Part shown: piece by piece, positions 26,277-38,280 of the stretch
Layout of the letters: every line of letters starts with the position of its first letter
How positions within the stretch are numbered: position 1 is the stretch's first letter
NCBI RefSeq assembly: GCF_042767895.1
Contig: NC_091590.1
Location: 1,182,051 to 1,246,050, forward strand
Direction of reading: 5' to 3'
Length of the DNA stretch: 64,000 bases
Source of the DNA: Penaeus vannamei
Taxonomy: Eukaryota > Arthropoda > Malacostraca > Decapoda > Penaeidae
Notes under the pieces: generated by a model
The model's database searches: none
Told to the model about the DNA's origin: nothing
The model's input: the letters and a program-made list of their open reading frames with translations, nothing else
Position numbers and translations under genes: made by a program

Positions 26277-27660
26277 TTCCCCATAAAGCGTAAAGTATCA
26301 TCTGCCATTCGACAGAAGAAACGCCTGATAAATCAAGTAATAATAAAGCGTAATTCGCTTTGGCACCTCAGATGAGCGCCAGACGCCGACCCCATGACCT
26401 GTGGTCAGCCGAGGCCGCCCCCCGTTAGGCTTAACAACAGCTGAGGAATGCGACGCCGCTCCGAAAAATTGCCAGATACAAAATCACCCTTATAACTCCC
26501 TTTACCCCAAACCCCCATCCTTCCCCCCTCCAATACCATCCTAAATCCTCCCACACCACCCGCATCCTTCCCTCAATTCCTCTGCTGCAACACTACAATT
26601 TAAGGACATTATATTGCATGGGCTCATTATAATGGAGTGCGTGTGTGCGCCCATGCAAACACTGTTCATACGTTCGTGCGCATAGAGCGCGTAGGCACGA
26701 AAGTAGGTGCATATGCGCGCATGTACGTGCGCATACATGTCTACAGACTCATACCAGTGCACGGGAGTTTAAATCCATGTGCGGATACATAGGTACGCAT
26801 GCGTCTGTTTGTCTAACCATGCCTAAAAGCTTCCATATAGCTTTGTGATTGGGTACAATATGTATGGGTCTGCGCCGTGCTTGTACATGGGTTTAAAGGC
26901 GAATATGCAAATTTGTACATATGGTGTATATATTCACGTGTGAATGTGTACATATATACACGTGTATATATGCATGTATGTATGTGTATGTGCATATAGG
27001 TATATATATGCGAGTATATGTGTAGGTATAGGTAGACATATGTAGGTATGGGTATGTGTGTGTATATGTATAGGTATACGTATATGTGTTTTATGCAGGA
27101 CGTAGGAAGGTGGATAAATAAATAAGTATATGTATATATGTATGTACGTGTGTATGTGAGTAGAGGTAGTTTTATGTAAAGCAAGTACATGTGTATACAC
27201 ATGTGCGTGAGCACATGCAGGGATAGATATATGCGTACGTATAGTGATATGTAGGTTTGCGAGGTATGCATAAAGGGGTGTTTACATATACACGGGTGAG
27301 TACACTCATGTATACTCACTCACTTATCAGTAACATATAAAAAGCACATAAAGGGACAGGCGATGTAAACTAGGACTAGGGCAGACTATGATGGACATGT
27401 GTGTAGTCATTTATAACATTGGAATACGTATCCATATCCATAAGCATAGAAACAAGAATAAAAGGTGTGTGCTTGCATATGCATATGCGTGGGAACGAGC
27501 ATATGCGTAGTACTGAGAGCATGTGCGGGAATAAATATGTCTGCATCAGGTGCACATACGCACAAGTGAAGCTAACAAATAAAAAAATTCACACATATAT
27601 GCACTTCTGATACTTTGCCCAGCTCACGGGAGTATACCCTGGTGTAGTGAGCGGGCCGTG
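26277..27660 (+). repeat. LINE 5' region with inserted TATG/TACG simple repeat
   Basis: LINE 5' sequence (26277-26450) is interrupted by about 1 kb of other sequence. This includes a degenerate purine-pyrimidine alternating TGTATATG/CATA tract (26640-27330), and the LINE then resumes at 27470 (GCATATGCGTGGGAACGAGC). No genes in the tract. Confidence 0.75.
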
Positions 27661-29165
27661 CAGTGCCGTCTTGTCCACACCAGGAGACCAAACCTGCGGG
27701 GGGGACTTATCAATGGCATTCCGGCTAAATTACTCCCCTCCCACCAAGATACACCTAAGCCAGTAGGTGGGAGGAAAATCGGCTGTTCACCTCCCAATAT
27801 AAAATCCATGAACATACAAAGAAAAGGCCCTCATTCCCCGGAGGCGAAGGACCCCCTGGAGGCGGCGATCAGGATCGCCCGGGAGCAGAGGGTGCAAAAA
27901 ATAATGGGGAAAAGCCCGCCCCACGTTGATGAACCTTTGCACATACAATATAAGGACCATGAGAACTGAATCCGATTTACTTGCTTTACGGGAGGAATCT
28001 TCCATTAAATGGAATGTAGTAGGACTCTGCGAAGTTAGAAGACTAGGCGAAGAGAGAAGTTAATAAATGATGGACACGTGCTATATTGGAGAGGAAAACC
28101 TCAGGGTAGCAAACAGGAATTAGGGGTAGGGCTTTAAAACACAAACTCATAGAAAAGAACATCGTAGAACTCTATAGTATAAGTAATAAAACTAAACAAT
28201 AGATACAACTTAAAAAATTTTTAAAGTATGCTCCAACCTGCAGCCACAGTGAACATTTCATAGAAGCTCTCTATTTCTTCATCATTTAGCCAGCAAGAGA
28301 ATAAAAACCCCCTTTCACAATAATTATGGGCGATTTTAATGCCAAAATAGGTAAAAAGACAGAGGGAGAAACCGCACAACGAGACGGGGCAAATGCGAGT
28401 CGACTTTGCGGAGGCTCGATCACTCAATATCATGAATACATTCTTCGAAAAAAGAGTAGAACGGAAGTGGACATGGAAGTCGCCTTCTGACGTCAAAAAC
28501 GAAATTGACTTCATAATTTCAAATAGGCGCGATATAATAAAAAAGTAGAAGTTATCAATAAAGTAAATGTTGGCAGCGACCATAGAATGGTGAGAGGCGA
28601 AATTAAAATACACCTCAGAAGGGAAAGGAACAAACTAATACGTAAACCACAGCCAAACTTAGCTAACTTGAAGATCAGAGCAACAGAATTTAGCCTAAAC
28701 ATCCAAAACAGATATTCACTTCTCCGCGACGAAGATCTCAACATCGACCAAATTAATAAACAGTTCAATGACATAATAAAGGAAGCTGAACTTGAAGTAG
28801 GCTGTAAGAACGACAAGCAAAGCTCCAGCAAGCTCTCGGTAGAAACTAAATAGCATATACAAACACGTAGGGCCATGAAAGTATCATCAAACTGGGGCAA
28901 GATAGAATTAGTTGAACTAACAAAGACCATAAATAAAAAGAAGAGGGAAGTACGGAAATTCAATACTCAAATAATAAATGAAGCAGTGATTTCAGTTACC
29001 AGCATGAAAGCAACTAAAAGCAGACTAGGAATAGGGAGAAATCAAATTATGCAATTAAGAAACCAGACGGAGAAGTAACATATAACAAGAATGAAATCAA
29101 AGTAGTGGAAGACTTTTACAGGAATCTATACAACTCAAACGAACAGCCACAAATAGAAGCAAACG
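27661..29165 (+). pseudogene. RTE LINE copy, truncated
   Basis: Second LINE copy covering the endonuclease and linker. GDFNAKIGKKTEGETA and SDHRMVRGEIKIHL are visible in separate frames with many small deletions and stops (for example TAG at 28851). It ends abruptly at GCAAACG (29165), where PLE sequence starts, a junction repeated at 47085 and 54725. Confidence 0.88.
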
Positions 29166-30060
29166 GTCGTCGAGCCGCTCGAGATTTCAATTTTTCTTCC
29201 CCGACGATCTTCTTAGAAGATCGTCGATGAAACGAATCGGTAAGCATCTGCCATTGTTTCTTGTGTTCTCATTGGAAAGTGTGGTTCCTAGAGACTGAAA
29301 TTACCGTAATTCTTTCAAAAAACACAAATACCCCAAAGGTCTCCTGCTGAACCTCAAAAAAAAGACGAAGAACGAATATAAAGATCCAACCCTGCAATAC
29401 CTTCTAATTTTCTCGTATTACCTCCATGTAATCTCTCCCAGACGATCAGCAAATACTTTGACAATACAATGACCATCGCCAGCACATCTGGGGAAAAGAT
29501 ACATGACCTAATACAAGAAAAGAAAACCGAAAGGAAACCCCAACGGTGCGGTATATCGCATCCCCCGCAGCAGTTGCGATAAGGATACATGGTGAAACGG
29601 GACGGGGTTTCAACCCCAGGATCAACGAACATCGAGCCGACGTCCGTCACCATAGAACTTAACAACATGGTGGTTCATGTAGATAAAGTTGGACATCTAC
29701 CGAACTGGAAAGAAGCTGAAATAATCCATGAAGGATTAAGCAAATAAAAAAAGGAAGGTCATAGAAGCGATACATTGCGACAGAAAAATATGAACACTGC
29801 ATCGGGTAGATTCATACTTTCCAAGATCGCGGCAGCAATTATGAGTACAACGAGAGCGAGGTCACGGTCATCAGGTGATTCATCAGCTCCTATGTAATAT
29901 AAATATGCTGTGTATTCTCCCAAATGTATGTTTTTTGATTAAGATAATCGAAACCGGTAAAATACATTTTTGTATTGTGAAGATATTCGTTCATAGCTTT
30001 CCACACGTGTCAACATAAATACGGTTCATACTGACAAAGATAAGATTTTTGTATAGAAAC
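29166..30060 (+). pseudogene. PLE C-terminal (GIY-YIG) fragment with 3' tail
   Basis: Fragments read KHPKGLLLNLKK-like, ASTSGEKIHDLI and then the GIY-YIG region with RINEHRADVRHH, NMVVHVD and GHLPNWKEAEIIHEG in shifted frames. The 3' tail (AATCGAAACCGGTAAAATAC, then TGTATTGTGAAGATATTCGT) follows to about 30020. Confidence 0.82.
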
Positions 30061-30129
30061 TTTAGAATGCCTCGGTGTAAGCCTGATTTTGAAAAATTCA
30101 CTTAGTAAAGGGGAAGGGGGGTTTTGATG

Positions 30130-30700
30130 GTAGGAAATTTAAACAGACCCTCCCCCCCCTCCTCCTCTCCTCTATACATTTTCGGAGTCGGGAATGGTGG
30201 AAGGAACTACTGAATCTCTGATCATGTCGTAAAAAGGGCGGTGAATCTGAAGGGCATTTCTCAAGCATACCAAGATAAGACTACATTTACTAAGGGTATC
30301 TCGCTTCCAGGTAAATTTCTATGAGTTAATCGTATAAAAACTTGTTTGGCTTTCATTATGAATATGAACATTTCTGATATTGTGTGTTTTTAAATTTTGA
30401 TGGGGAATCAATCAGTATTATTTATTCAAAGGTGTTACTGTTCGAAGTACGATTGCCATTTTTCATTGGGATGGATCTTTGAACGAATTCAACCTTAGCA
30501 AAGATGAGTATCTGAAGCCTTGAATTTTATCAGACATACGTACTTTAATTTGTGTACTGCTGCCATTTTAAATCCCGGTGTTTAATGTGTTTCTCTTTGT
30601 TACAGCTTTTGAGGATGCATGTGCGTGTGTGTTACATTATTTAATATGAATGTATTATTGATATTTTTCTTGTTTGCAAATACAAATCAAGAAATTGCGT
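30130..30700 (+). pseudogene. S-gene copy 1, degenerate
   Basis: Contains the exon 1 and exon 2 regions of the three-exon S gene described at 33559, but ATG TCG is followed by TAA (30227-30232 region), and the exon 2 donor is mutated to GATGAG. The third-exon coding sequence is missing after CTTTTGAGGATG. Confidence 0.7.
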
Positions 30701-30856
30701 TCAACGAATTTTATAATCCTTTCATTGAATTCTATGCTTATAAACGAGGTGTTTTTTGATGATGAGGAACAAGCAGTAAATGTTTGATTAATTAGTGTTG
30801 TACCTGACTGCAGAGGATGACATTATTGAGAGGTTTTGAGTTACATGTTCTGACAT

Positions 30857-31100
30857 GGTAGAAAAACCCACAATGCACAAATTAGATTTATGAAAGAGTG
30901 AAGCAACAGTTTCAGAATCGTCCTCGACCTCCCTTCGTTTCCGTTTCCTGTCATCACCTGCCCCGTATTCTCGAGTGCTTCTTCTCCCTCTTACACTGCT
31001 TCCTCTCCTTTTCCTCCTCAGACCAGAAGATGGAATCGAGGATTCCAAAATTATCACTTTCTTCAACAAGTCTAGTTTGTGCATTGTGGGTTTTTCTACC
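30857..31100. repeat. 240-bp hairpin element, copy 1
   Basis: GGTAGAAAAACCCACAATGC at the left end is the reverse complement of the right end. The arms are about 70 bp, and inner TTTCAGAATCGTCCTCGAC pairs with GTCGAGGATTCC-like sequence. Non-coding MITE-like element with no clear target duplication. Confidence 0.8.
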
Positions 31101-31133
31101 ACAGCATTAACACAGATTTTTTTCCCATTCATC

Positions 31134-31900
31134 ATGGCCCCCAGAAAAAAGAAATCTCCTGTTCGACTCCTTCCCGACTTGGTTCCTCCTTTCGTGCTTT
31201 TGAGGATTTGCCATCGTCACAGCCAACGGTAGAATCAACGTTTCCTCTCAGACTCCCTTAGGGGCAAGTGCTCCCTTCCTCGATCTGAAATCTCCTGAAG
31301 CACTCACATGAAGGACCCCCTTTTCCGGATTATGCTCGTCCCCTCTTCCTTGAACGGATCCCGCGGTAGGAGGGATGTCAAGCAGGCCTACTATCGCTCA
31401 AGGGTTCGTTCTGACCTGAAGGAACAGCTCCATGGCCACGTCTTCCAGCCATAGCCGACGTGGCCCACGATTCTTCCCCGCTCACCACCACCCATGTCCG
31501 CTCTCTCACCCAGAAACTCTCCAACCAAACCTCCTGTAGTCCCTGGTCCTGTTTCTCCCTCACCGACAATGTTTCCATCCTTTCCTCGCTGTCCTTGACC
31601 TCTCACCAATAACAGCTCCTTGGCTTCGGTCTTTCTTTTGCACTCGGCCCCTCCTCCTTACCTCCACTGACATTATCTCTTCCTTTGACCGTTTCATCTC
31701 CACCCATAGAAACTCCTTTCCTTTTCTCCCTCCTTCATGGGGCCTTCCTCCCGGCCCTCGAGTCCCTCCTTCACCCCAACCCTTCCATTCCCGGGGTTAC
31801 CGAGAGGCCCTTCACAGCCTACTCAGGGAGGATGTCACCATTTTGCCTTCTGACAAAGGGTCGGTGGAGTTTCCCCGGCTAGACACTGTATGAAGATCGT
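31134..31900 (+). pseudogene. PLE N-terminal ORF copy, degenerate
   Basis: Starts ATGGCCCCCAG; related copies start MDPTVKRN. Frameshifted pieces match RSLLERIRAGRRDVE, VAHDSSR, HVRSLTQKLSN and, at the end, DVTILPSDKG, the PLE RT1 ADKG block. Several indels. Confidence 0.75.
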
Positions 31901-32172
31901 GTGAGGGTAATAATCAATGGGCCCAGAAAAGATGGACAAAGAGCTAAGAAAAAAAAAAAAAAAAAAACAGGGGGGTTTTACGCATAGCCCTTCGTAGGCT
32001 TATCCTGGCGACAAAGAATTAGCTGGCGCCCAATGCTCCCTCTCCTCTGAGGACTAGTATTTTTTTTTTTAAAGGGGGACCAGATGCCTATATGAACTTC
32101 GAGGAAAATCAACCTCGAAATTCAATAAAGTGTAAGGTAAGGAACCAGAAAGTTATGTTGGTCTATAAAAAA

Positions 32173-32231
<59 letters not shown>

Positions 32232-32257
32232 AAAAAAATAATAATAATAAATTTATT

Positions 32258-32289
<32 letters not shown>

Positions 32290-32312
32290 TATTTATATAT
32301 ATATATTATATA

Positions 32313-32372
<60 letters not shown>

Positions 32373-32400
32373 TTATATATATATTACACTGCACTGTACA
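31901..32400. repeat. Poly-A, spacer and (TA)n/(AAT)n microsatellite
   Basis: AGAGCTAAG runs into A19, then a 200-bp spacer (ATAGCCCTTCGTAGGCTTAT, CTGGCGCCCAATG), poly-A and a long TA/AAT microsatellite (32190-32385). The same arrangement with different run lengths occurs at 50930-51306. Confidence 0.85.
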
Positions 32401-32469
32401 TTGTCGCCTGAACATAAGAGTGCATTTATCTCTAAACTATAATCGGTATTTCTTATATATCTTGACTTC

Positions 32470-33370
32470 CATTGCTCCGAATTTAAAGATTATAATATCC
32501 ACTATTACTCCACACACAGCAATAAAACGAAATCTGGTGTTGTAATTGGGTTCTTAATCCGGCCACTGAGGATTTTCAGCCCTGAGTTCCTAGAGAGTGA
32601 AGTTACTTGTGTAATCAATTCTTTCATGAAACACAAATACCCCAAAGGTCTCCTGCTGAACCTTAGAAAGAAGACGAAGAACGAACATACAAGATCCAAC
32701 CCTGCAATACCTTCTAATTTTCTCGTATTACCTCCATGTAATCTCTCCCAGACGGTCAGCAAATACTTCGGCAATACAATGAACATCGCCAGCACATCCG
32801 GGGAAAAGATACATGACCTAATACGAGAAAAGAAAACCGAAAGGCAACCCCAACAGTGCGGTATATCGCATACCCTGCAGCAGTTGCGATAAGGCATACT
32901 ATGGTGAAACGGGACGGGGTTTCAACACCAGGATCAACGAACATCGAGCCGACGTCCGTTACCATAGAACTTCCAACAACATGGTGGTTCATGTAGATGA
33001 AGCTGGACATCTACCGAACTGGAAAGAAGCTGAAATAATCCGTGAAGGATTAAGCAAATACAAAAGGAAGGTCATGGAAGCTGCATACATTGCGACAGAA
33101 AAATATGAACACTGCATCGGGTAGATTCATACCTTCCAAGGTCGCGGCAGCAATTATGCGTACAACGAGCATGAGGTCACGGTCATCAGGTGATTCATCT
33201 GTTCCCATGTGATATAAATATGCTGTGTATTCTCCCAAATCTATGTATTTCTAAGATATAATCGATGCCGGTAAAATACATTTCTTTTATTGCGAAGATA
33301 TTCGTTCATATCTTTCCAGACGTGTCAACATGAATACGGTTCATATTGACAAGGATTACAAGATTTTTCT
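32470..33370 (+). pseudogene. PLE C-terminal fragment with 3' tail
   Basis: HSNKTKSGVVIGFLIRPLRI (RT thumb region), YPKGLLLNLRKKTKNEHTR, STSGEKIHDLIREKK and GIY-YIG pieces RINEHRADVRYHRTSNNM and DEAGHLPNWKEAEI. Frame changes occur near 32890. Tail and SISE-like TATTGCGAAGATATTCGT to 33360. Confidence 0.85.
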
Positions 33371-33558
33371 ATAGAAACTTTAGAATGTCGTGGTGTGGAA
33401 GACTGATTTTGTAAAAATTCACTTAGTAAAAGGGAATGTGAGCGAATATTTTGCGGGTAGTGTACTTAAGTAGACCCTACTTCCCCCCCCTCCTCCTCCT
33501 CCTCCTCCTCCTCCTCCTCCTCCTCCTCCTCCTCCTCCTCCCATTTTCGGAGTCGGGA

Positions 33559-34420
33559 ATGGTGGAAGGACCTACTGAATCTCTGATCATGTCGCAAAAA
33601 GGGCGGTCGAATCTGAAGGGTGACTTTCTCAAGCATACCAAGATAAGACTACATTTACTAAGTGTATCTCGCTTCCAGGTAATTTTCTATGAGTTAATCG
33701 TATAAAAACTTGTTTGGCTTTCATTATGAATATGAATATTTGTGATATTTTGTGTTTTTAAATGTTGATGGGGAATCAATCAGTATTATTTATTCAAAAG
33801 TGTTACTGTTCGAAGTACAATTGCCATTTTTCATTGGGATGGATGTTTGAACGAATTTGCAAAGGTGAGTATCTGAAGCCTTGAATTTTATTAGACCTAC
33901 GTATTTTTACGTAGCTTTTGAGGACGGTACCGATGCCTGCGTTAATGTCTTGCATAAACAGTGCGCGCGTTCACAATCAGCATTATCCCAGAGAAAAAGA
34001 AGGGTACTCGGATCGTCATTCTCTCCGGTGGAAGCCAGCACCTCCGGGATGGCAGCAGAGAGAGCTGGCACTTTCGTGGAACCAGAGGAGAGAACAGACC
34101 CACCATTGCCTGTACACCGAGGTGTGTCACCCTGTTACATACCCCCTGAGAGGGTCGAGCCCTGCTCTCGCGTTGTTTTGCCTGCCGTGAGCCCCATCTC
34201 CCCTGCATACCATCCCGCGGGAATTAGAGAAGCTATTCCGTTTGTGGACATTTCGAGCGATAATGAAGAAGAGATTGGGGTGGCTGCGGAAGGATGTTCC
34301 TCTCCTGTATCGCCGTCTCTTTCAGATGAAAGCCCACTCATAGAAATTTCGAGTGGCGATTCTATCCAAATTATATCCCCTTGTGCATCGCCCACACTGA
34401 ATTTGGGTCTAACAAAATAA
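33559..34420 (+). pseudogene. S gene copy 2: three-exon multicopy gene with SIM-like motifs
   Basis: Exons 33559-33678 (TTCCAG|GTAATT), 33784-33864 (AAAG|GTGAGT) and 33915-34420 (ACGTAG acceptor). Exon 1 reads MSQKGRSNLKGDFLKHTK. Exon 3 ends with two acidic blocks, FVDISSDNEEEIG and LIEISSGDSIQII, resembling SUMO-interacting motifs. An AATAAA lies at 34532. Comparison with the 48.1-kb copy shows a 7-bp deletion in exon 2 here, so exons 2 and 3 are out of phase. The family is not recognised. Copies keep their introns, so they spread by DNA duplication, not retroposition. Which of two in-frame ATGs (33559, 33589) starts translation is open. Confidence 0.6.
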
Positions 34421-34531
34421 GCCTGATGAGGACAATCTATCCCAAGTGACAGATCTATCCTTCTGGGGGTCCCCATAGAATAATGTGTGTTTCTAAGAAT
34501 GTATTATTATTTTTCTTTGCATGCTGATAAG

Positions 34532-34537
34532 AATAAA
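34532..34537 (+). terminator. Polyadenylation signal of S gene copy 2
   Basis: AATAAA 112 bp after the S-gene stop, also present after copy 3 at 49103. Confidence 0.5.
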
Positions 34538-34559
34538 GACATTGAGTACATCGAATTTT

Positions 34560-35392
34560 ATATTCCTTTCTGCTGAACTCTATACTTATAAACGAGGTGC
34601 TTTTCGATTGTTGGGAACAAACTGAATATCTGATTAATTAGTCTGTACCTGACTGCTGAGGTGATAACTATTATTAAGATGTTTTAAGGTAATGTAGGCC
34701 GTCCTGCATGTTCAAACAAGATGAATAGACGCTATTATTGATTTTATTAATGTGGTCGTTCGCTGACCTGACTCACATCGGTAATGACTTATTTTGCACG
34801 TGACCTGGGCGGTGGGAATGAAGGGGTGGGGACTTGGGATGGTTGGGGAGGGGTGGGGACTTGGGGTGGTTGGGGAGGGGTGGGGACTTGGGGAGGGGTG
34901 GGGACTTGGGGAGGGGGGGGGACGCCCGTTTGGTGTGCGTATTCCTATCAGTCACGGTTACTGATTTCCCGTAATCGATTATGATAATTCCGGAAGTCAG
35001 TAGGTCACTTCCTGTTATGACACGTCAGGTATGTCCATAACAGGATAGGAGGATAGCCATAGGGCCTAACTCAATATGTCTGACGAAGACCATCTATCAC
35101 TGGCGACAGATTTTGGGGGTCTATAGTATGGTTTGTGCATTTGCATGTGTTACATTATTTTATAAGTATGTATTATTGATATTTTTCTTGTATGCGAATA
35201 CAAATAAAGACATTGAGTACAACGAATTTTAAAATCCTTTCCACTGAATTCTCTGCTTATAAACGAAGTGCTTTTTGACGATGAGGAACAAGCTGTAAAT
35301 GTTTGATTAATTAACGTCTATACCTGACTGCAGAGGATGACATTATTAATGAGGTTTTAAGGAAATGTAGGTCAAGTTACACGTTCAAACAT
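34560..35392. other. S-gene downstream region with GGGGTGGGGACTT minisatellite
   Basis: Conserved also at 49130-49905. It includes a short tandem array of GGGGTGGGGACTTGGG (34820-34920), longer here than in the other copy (49395-49430), and several ATAAATAAAGACATTGAG-like A-rich motifs. No coding region recognised. Confidence 0.6.
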
Positions 35393-35630
35393 GGTAGAAA
35401 AACCCACAATGCCCAAACTAGATTTATTGAAGAATAAGTCTTGGAATCGTCCTCGACCTCCCTTCGTTCCCGTTCTCCTGTCCTCACCTGCCCAGTGTTC
35501 CCGAGTGCTTCTCCCTCGTATACTGCTTCCTCTCCCTTTCCTCCTCAGACCCGAAGATGGAATCGAGGACGATTCCGAAATTGTCACTTTCTTCAATAAA
35601 TCTAGTTAGTGCATTGTGGGTTTTTCTACC
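35393..35630. repeat. 240-bp hairpin element, copy 2
   Basis: Same terminal inverted repeats as copy 1 (GGTAGAAAAACCCACAATGC). It lies 29 bp upstream of the next PLE start codon, as in all copies. Confidence 0.8.
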
Positions 35631-35658
35631 ATAGCATCAACACTGTTTTCCATTCATC

Positions 35659-36490
35659 ATGGACCCCACGGTTAAAAGAAATCTCCTGTTCCTGTTTACC
35701 TCCTTCTCCGCCTTGGTTCCTGCCTTTCGTGCTTTTGAGGCTTCTGATATCGCCACAACCAGACGGAAGAATCAACTTCGTTTCCTCAGAGACTACCTTG
35801 AGGAGCAGGTGCTCCCTTCCTTGATCTGCAATCTCCTGAAGCACTTGGATGAAGGATCTGCCTTTCTGGATTATGCTCGTTCCCTCCTTGAACGGATCCG
35901 CGCTGGTAGGAGGGATGTCGAGCATGCCTACTATCGCTCGAGGGTGCGTTCTGACCTGAAGAAACAGCTCCATGGCCACGTCTTCCAACTCCTAGCCGAC
36001 GTGGCCCACGATTCTTCCCGGTTCTTCACCACCCATGTCCGCTCTCTCACCCAGAAACTCTCCAACCTCACCTCCTGTACTCCCTGGTCCTGCTTCTCCC
36101 TCACCAGTGCTGTTACCAACCTTTCCTCCCTATCCTTGACCCTTCACAATTCTTTGGCTTGGGTCTTTCCTTTGCTCTACGCTCTCCCCCTATTACCTCC
36201 ATTATTTCTTCCTTCGACCACTTCATCTCCACCCATAGGAACTCTCTGCCTGATGTCTCCCTCCTTCATGGGGTCTTCCTCTCGGCTCTCGGGTTAATCC
36301 TTCATCCCAACCCTTCCATTCCCAGGCGTTACCGAGAGGCCCTTCGCAGCCTGCTCTGGGAGGATGTCACCATTTTGCCTTCTGACAGGCCTAGGACCTG
36401 TTAGATGACGCTTCCACCTATGCCCCCTGACCAGTGACCCCTGGGAATGTATTGCTGCTACCTACCACCATTGTCTAAAAGAGTTGATGG
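35659..36490 (+). pseudogene. PLE N-terminal ORF copy
   Basis: A 212-codon frame opens with MDPTVKRNLLFLF and contains RRKNQLRFLRDYLEEQ, RSLLERIRAGRRDVEHAY, DVAHDSSRFFTTHVRSL and PWSCFSLTSAVTNLSSLSL, then frame-shifts into RREALRSLL-like sequence and DVTILPSD. Around 36390 the expected DKG-to-LLDDASTY segment is deleted. CGGGTTAATCC at 36290 is the uninterrupted counterpart of the piggyBac target at 57352. Confidence 0.82.
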
Positions 36491-37440
36491 ACAAGACCGA
36501 TGGAGGGGAGAGATGTATAGCACCTCACAAAGCCTGTGCCTACAGCTATATCATAATAGACAGACAAGGTGTAGTAGATAGTTTTCTATATCAAGGTGCT
36601 CTCGCTGCCACGCATTTTGTTGAGAATCAGTAACAAATGCGTGGACATGAAACTTTTAAGAAGACCAAAAGTGTGAGCTGTGCAACCAAAAAATTCCCCA
36701 CAACAAAAATACAGACACCACGACCATACTAAAAGATCGGATGAACTATATTGATGTCTATTACACTCGCTGTAACCTCCAGATGAAAAATCATCGCACA
36801 ACAATCCCCTGTCTGGCTCAATCACTTACCTCGGACCGATTCTGAAAGAAATACAAGCTAACACAAAACTAAACATCTTTGTGAAACAGGGGCTTCGATA
36901 TTACTCTGTGGAACTAAACAACCTGAAATTCCTCGATAGCTAGGCTTTTATGAACACAGGTCTGAGCTCTCTCGCCAAAACTCATAATGAAAGCAACCGC
37001 TCACTCGGGTACTCCAAACATATCTTGCACCATTTGTCAGACGAAGCCCAGTCATTGCTAATGGGAAAGGGTGTTTTTCCGTACGAGTTCTTGGATGACC
37101 TGAAAAAGCTCTAAGACACCAGCCTCCCTCTCAACGAAAAGATTTATAGCTCCCACACAGGTGAGACGGTTACGGTGGAGTATGCTCCTTCACTAAGTCT
37201 CGAATGCAGCCGGGTGTCGTACTTTAGGTGATTATTTAGAGTGCTACCTGAGGACGGATGTGGGTTTGCTAGCCGATGTGATTATGAAGTGGAGCTCTAT
37301 GCTTGCTGAAAAGTACAATCTGGATCTAGTTAACTATGACAGCCTTCCCGGGTATGCAAATTCCTAAAAATGACAAAAACAAACCTTGAGCTTATATCCG
37401 ATCCAGAATTAGCTCTCAAAACTGAGCAATCTGTGAGAGG
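36490..37440 (+). pseudogene. Family-B DNA polymerase fragment (Maverick/Polinton or related virus-like element)
   Basis: After a PLE remnant the sequence reads, across frames, HKACAYSYIIIDRQGVVDS, RHHDHTKD-like and CNLQMK, then NLKFLD, KGVFPYEF and a LxTDVGLLADV block. These are the Cys/His insert, exonuclease-domain and Exo III-like regions of the organellar/viral family-B polymerases found in self-synthesising transposons and large DNA viruses. Stops and frameshifts are numerous (for example TAG at 36942), the catalytic palm is absent, and it joins PLE endonuclease sequence at 37440. Host element uncertain. Confidence 0.78.
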
Positions 37441-38280
37441 ACTGACGACCGTCACCACAAGACTTACAACGCCATGGTGGTTCATGAAGATGAAGCTGGA
37501 CATCTACCGAACTGGTAGTTGAAGTTATCCATGAAGGATTGAACAAACAAAAGTGGTCATGGAAACTGCATACATCGCGACAGAGAATAATATAGACACC
37601 GCAGTGGGCAGATTTGTGCTATACACCACTCATCTCACGATGAGTGGTGGGTGGATTGCCTCCTCTCCAGGATTTTTTTCCCCACAAGATGCAGAGTGTC
37701 AAGAATCGACGTTGTTTCCTGATGGACTGCTTGGCTGAGTAAACGTTGCCACCTCCAGCTCCGAGCCAGTTCAAATCCGGCAAGCCCTGATGGAGCTTGG
37801 GTCTTCCTTCTGGAGGCCATTGGGACCCTGCAACATCGACTCTACGACCTCCGGAACGAGCTCGAGGCCGAACACCTTCCCCATGGGCTGGTCCTTCAAT
37901 TACAACAGGGAGATTAAGCTCAACAAGTCAAACATAAGGAGAAATTACACTATATGCAGAAAGAGCAGAAGGCGGAATTCTTTTATGAAACTAAACCTCA
38001 GAAAGAAGGCAAACATACTTATAAGATCAGACTCTGCGTCATTTTCTAATTTTCTTATATTGCCACCACGTAACGTTTCCCAGGTGATTAGCAGATACTT
38101 CAGCAACAGTGAAAATCGCCAGCACATCCGGTGAAAAGATACATGACATAATACGAGACAGGAAGCAGCCGAAAAACAATCCCAACAGTGCAGTATATCG
38201 CATACTCTGCACCAGTTGCGATAAGGCATATTTTGGTGAGACGGGACTTAAATTCGACACCAAAATACTAGTAAAAGGAA
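37440..38280 (+). pseudogene. Rearranged PLE fragments
   Basis: 37440-37620 is nearly identical to 18755-18960 (GIY-YIG end), and 37620-38280 to 18955-19640, including the truncated second GIY-YIG block. The block from 18.76 to 21.6 kb therefore has a relative here extending through the long-TIR element. Confidence 0.82.

Noticed and set aside
25661..26308. Open frames spanning N runs (also 41780-42685)
   Set aside because: They only exist because gap bases are translated as X.
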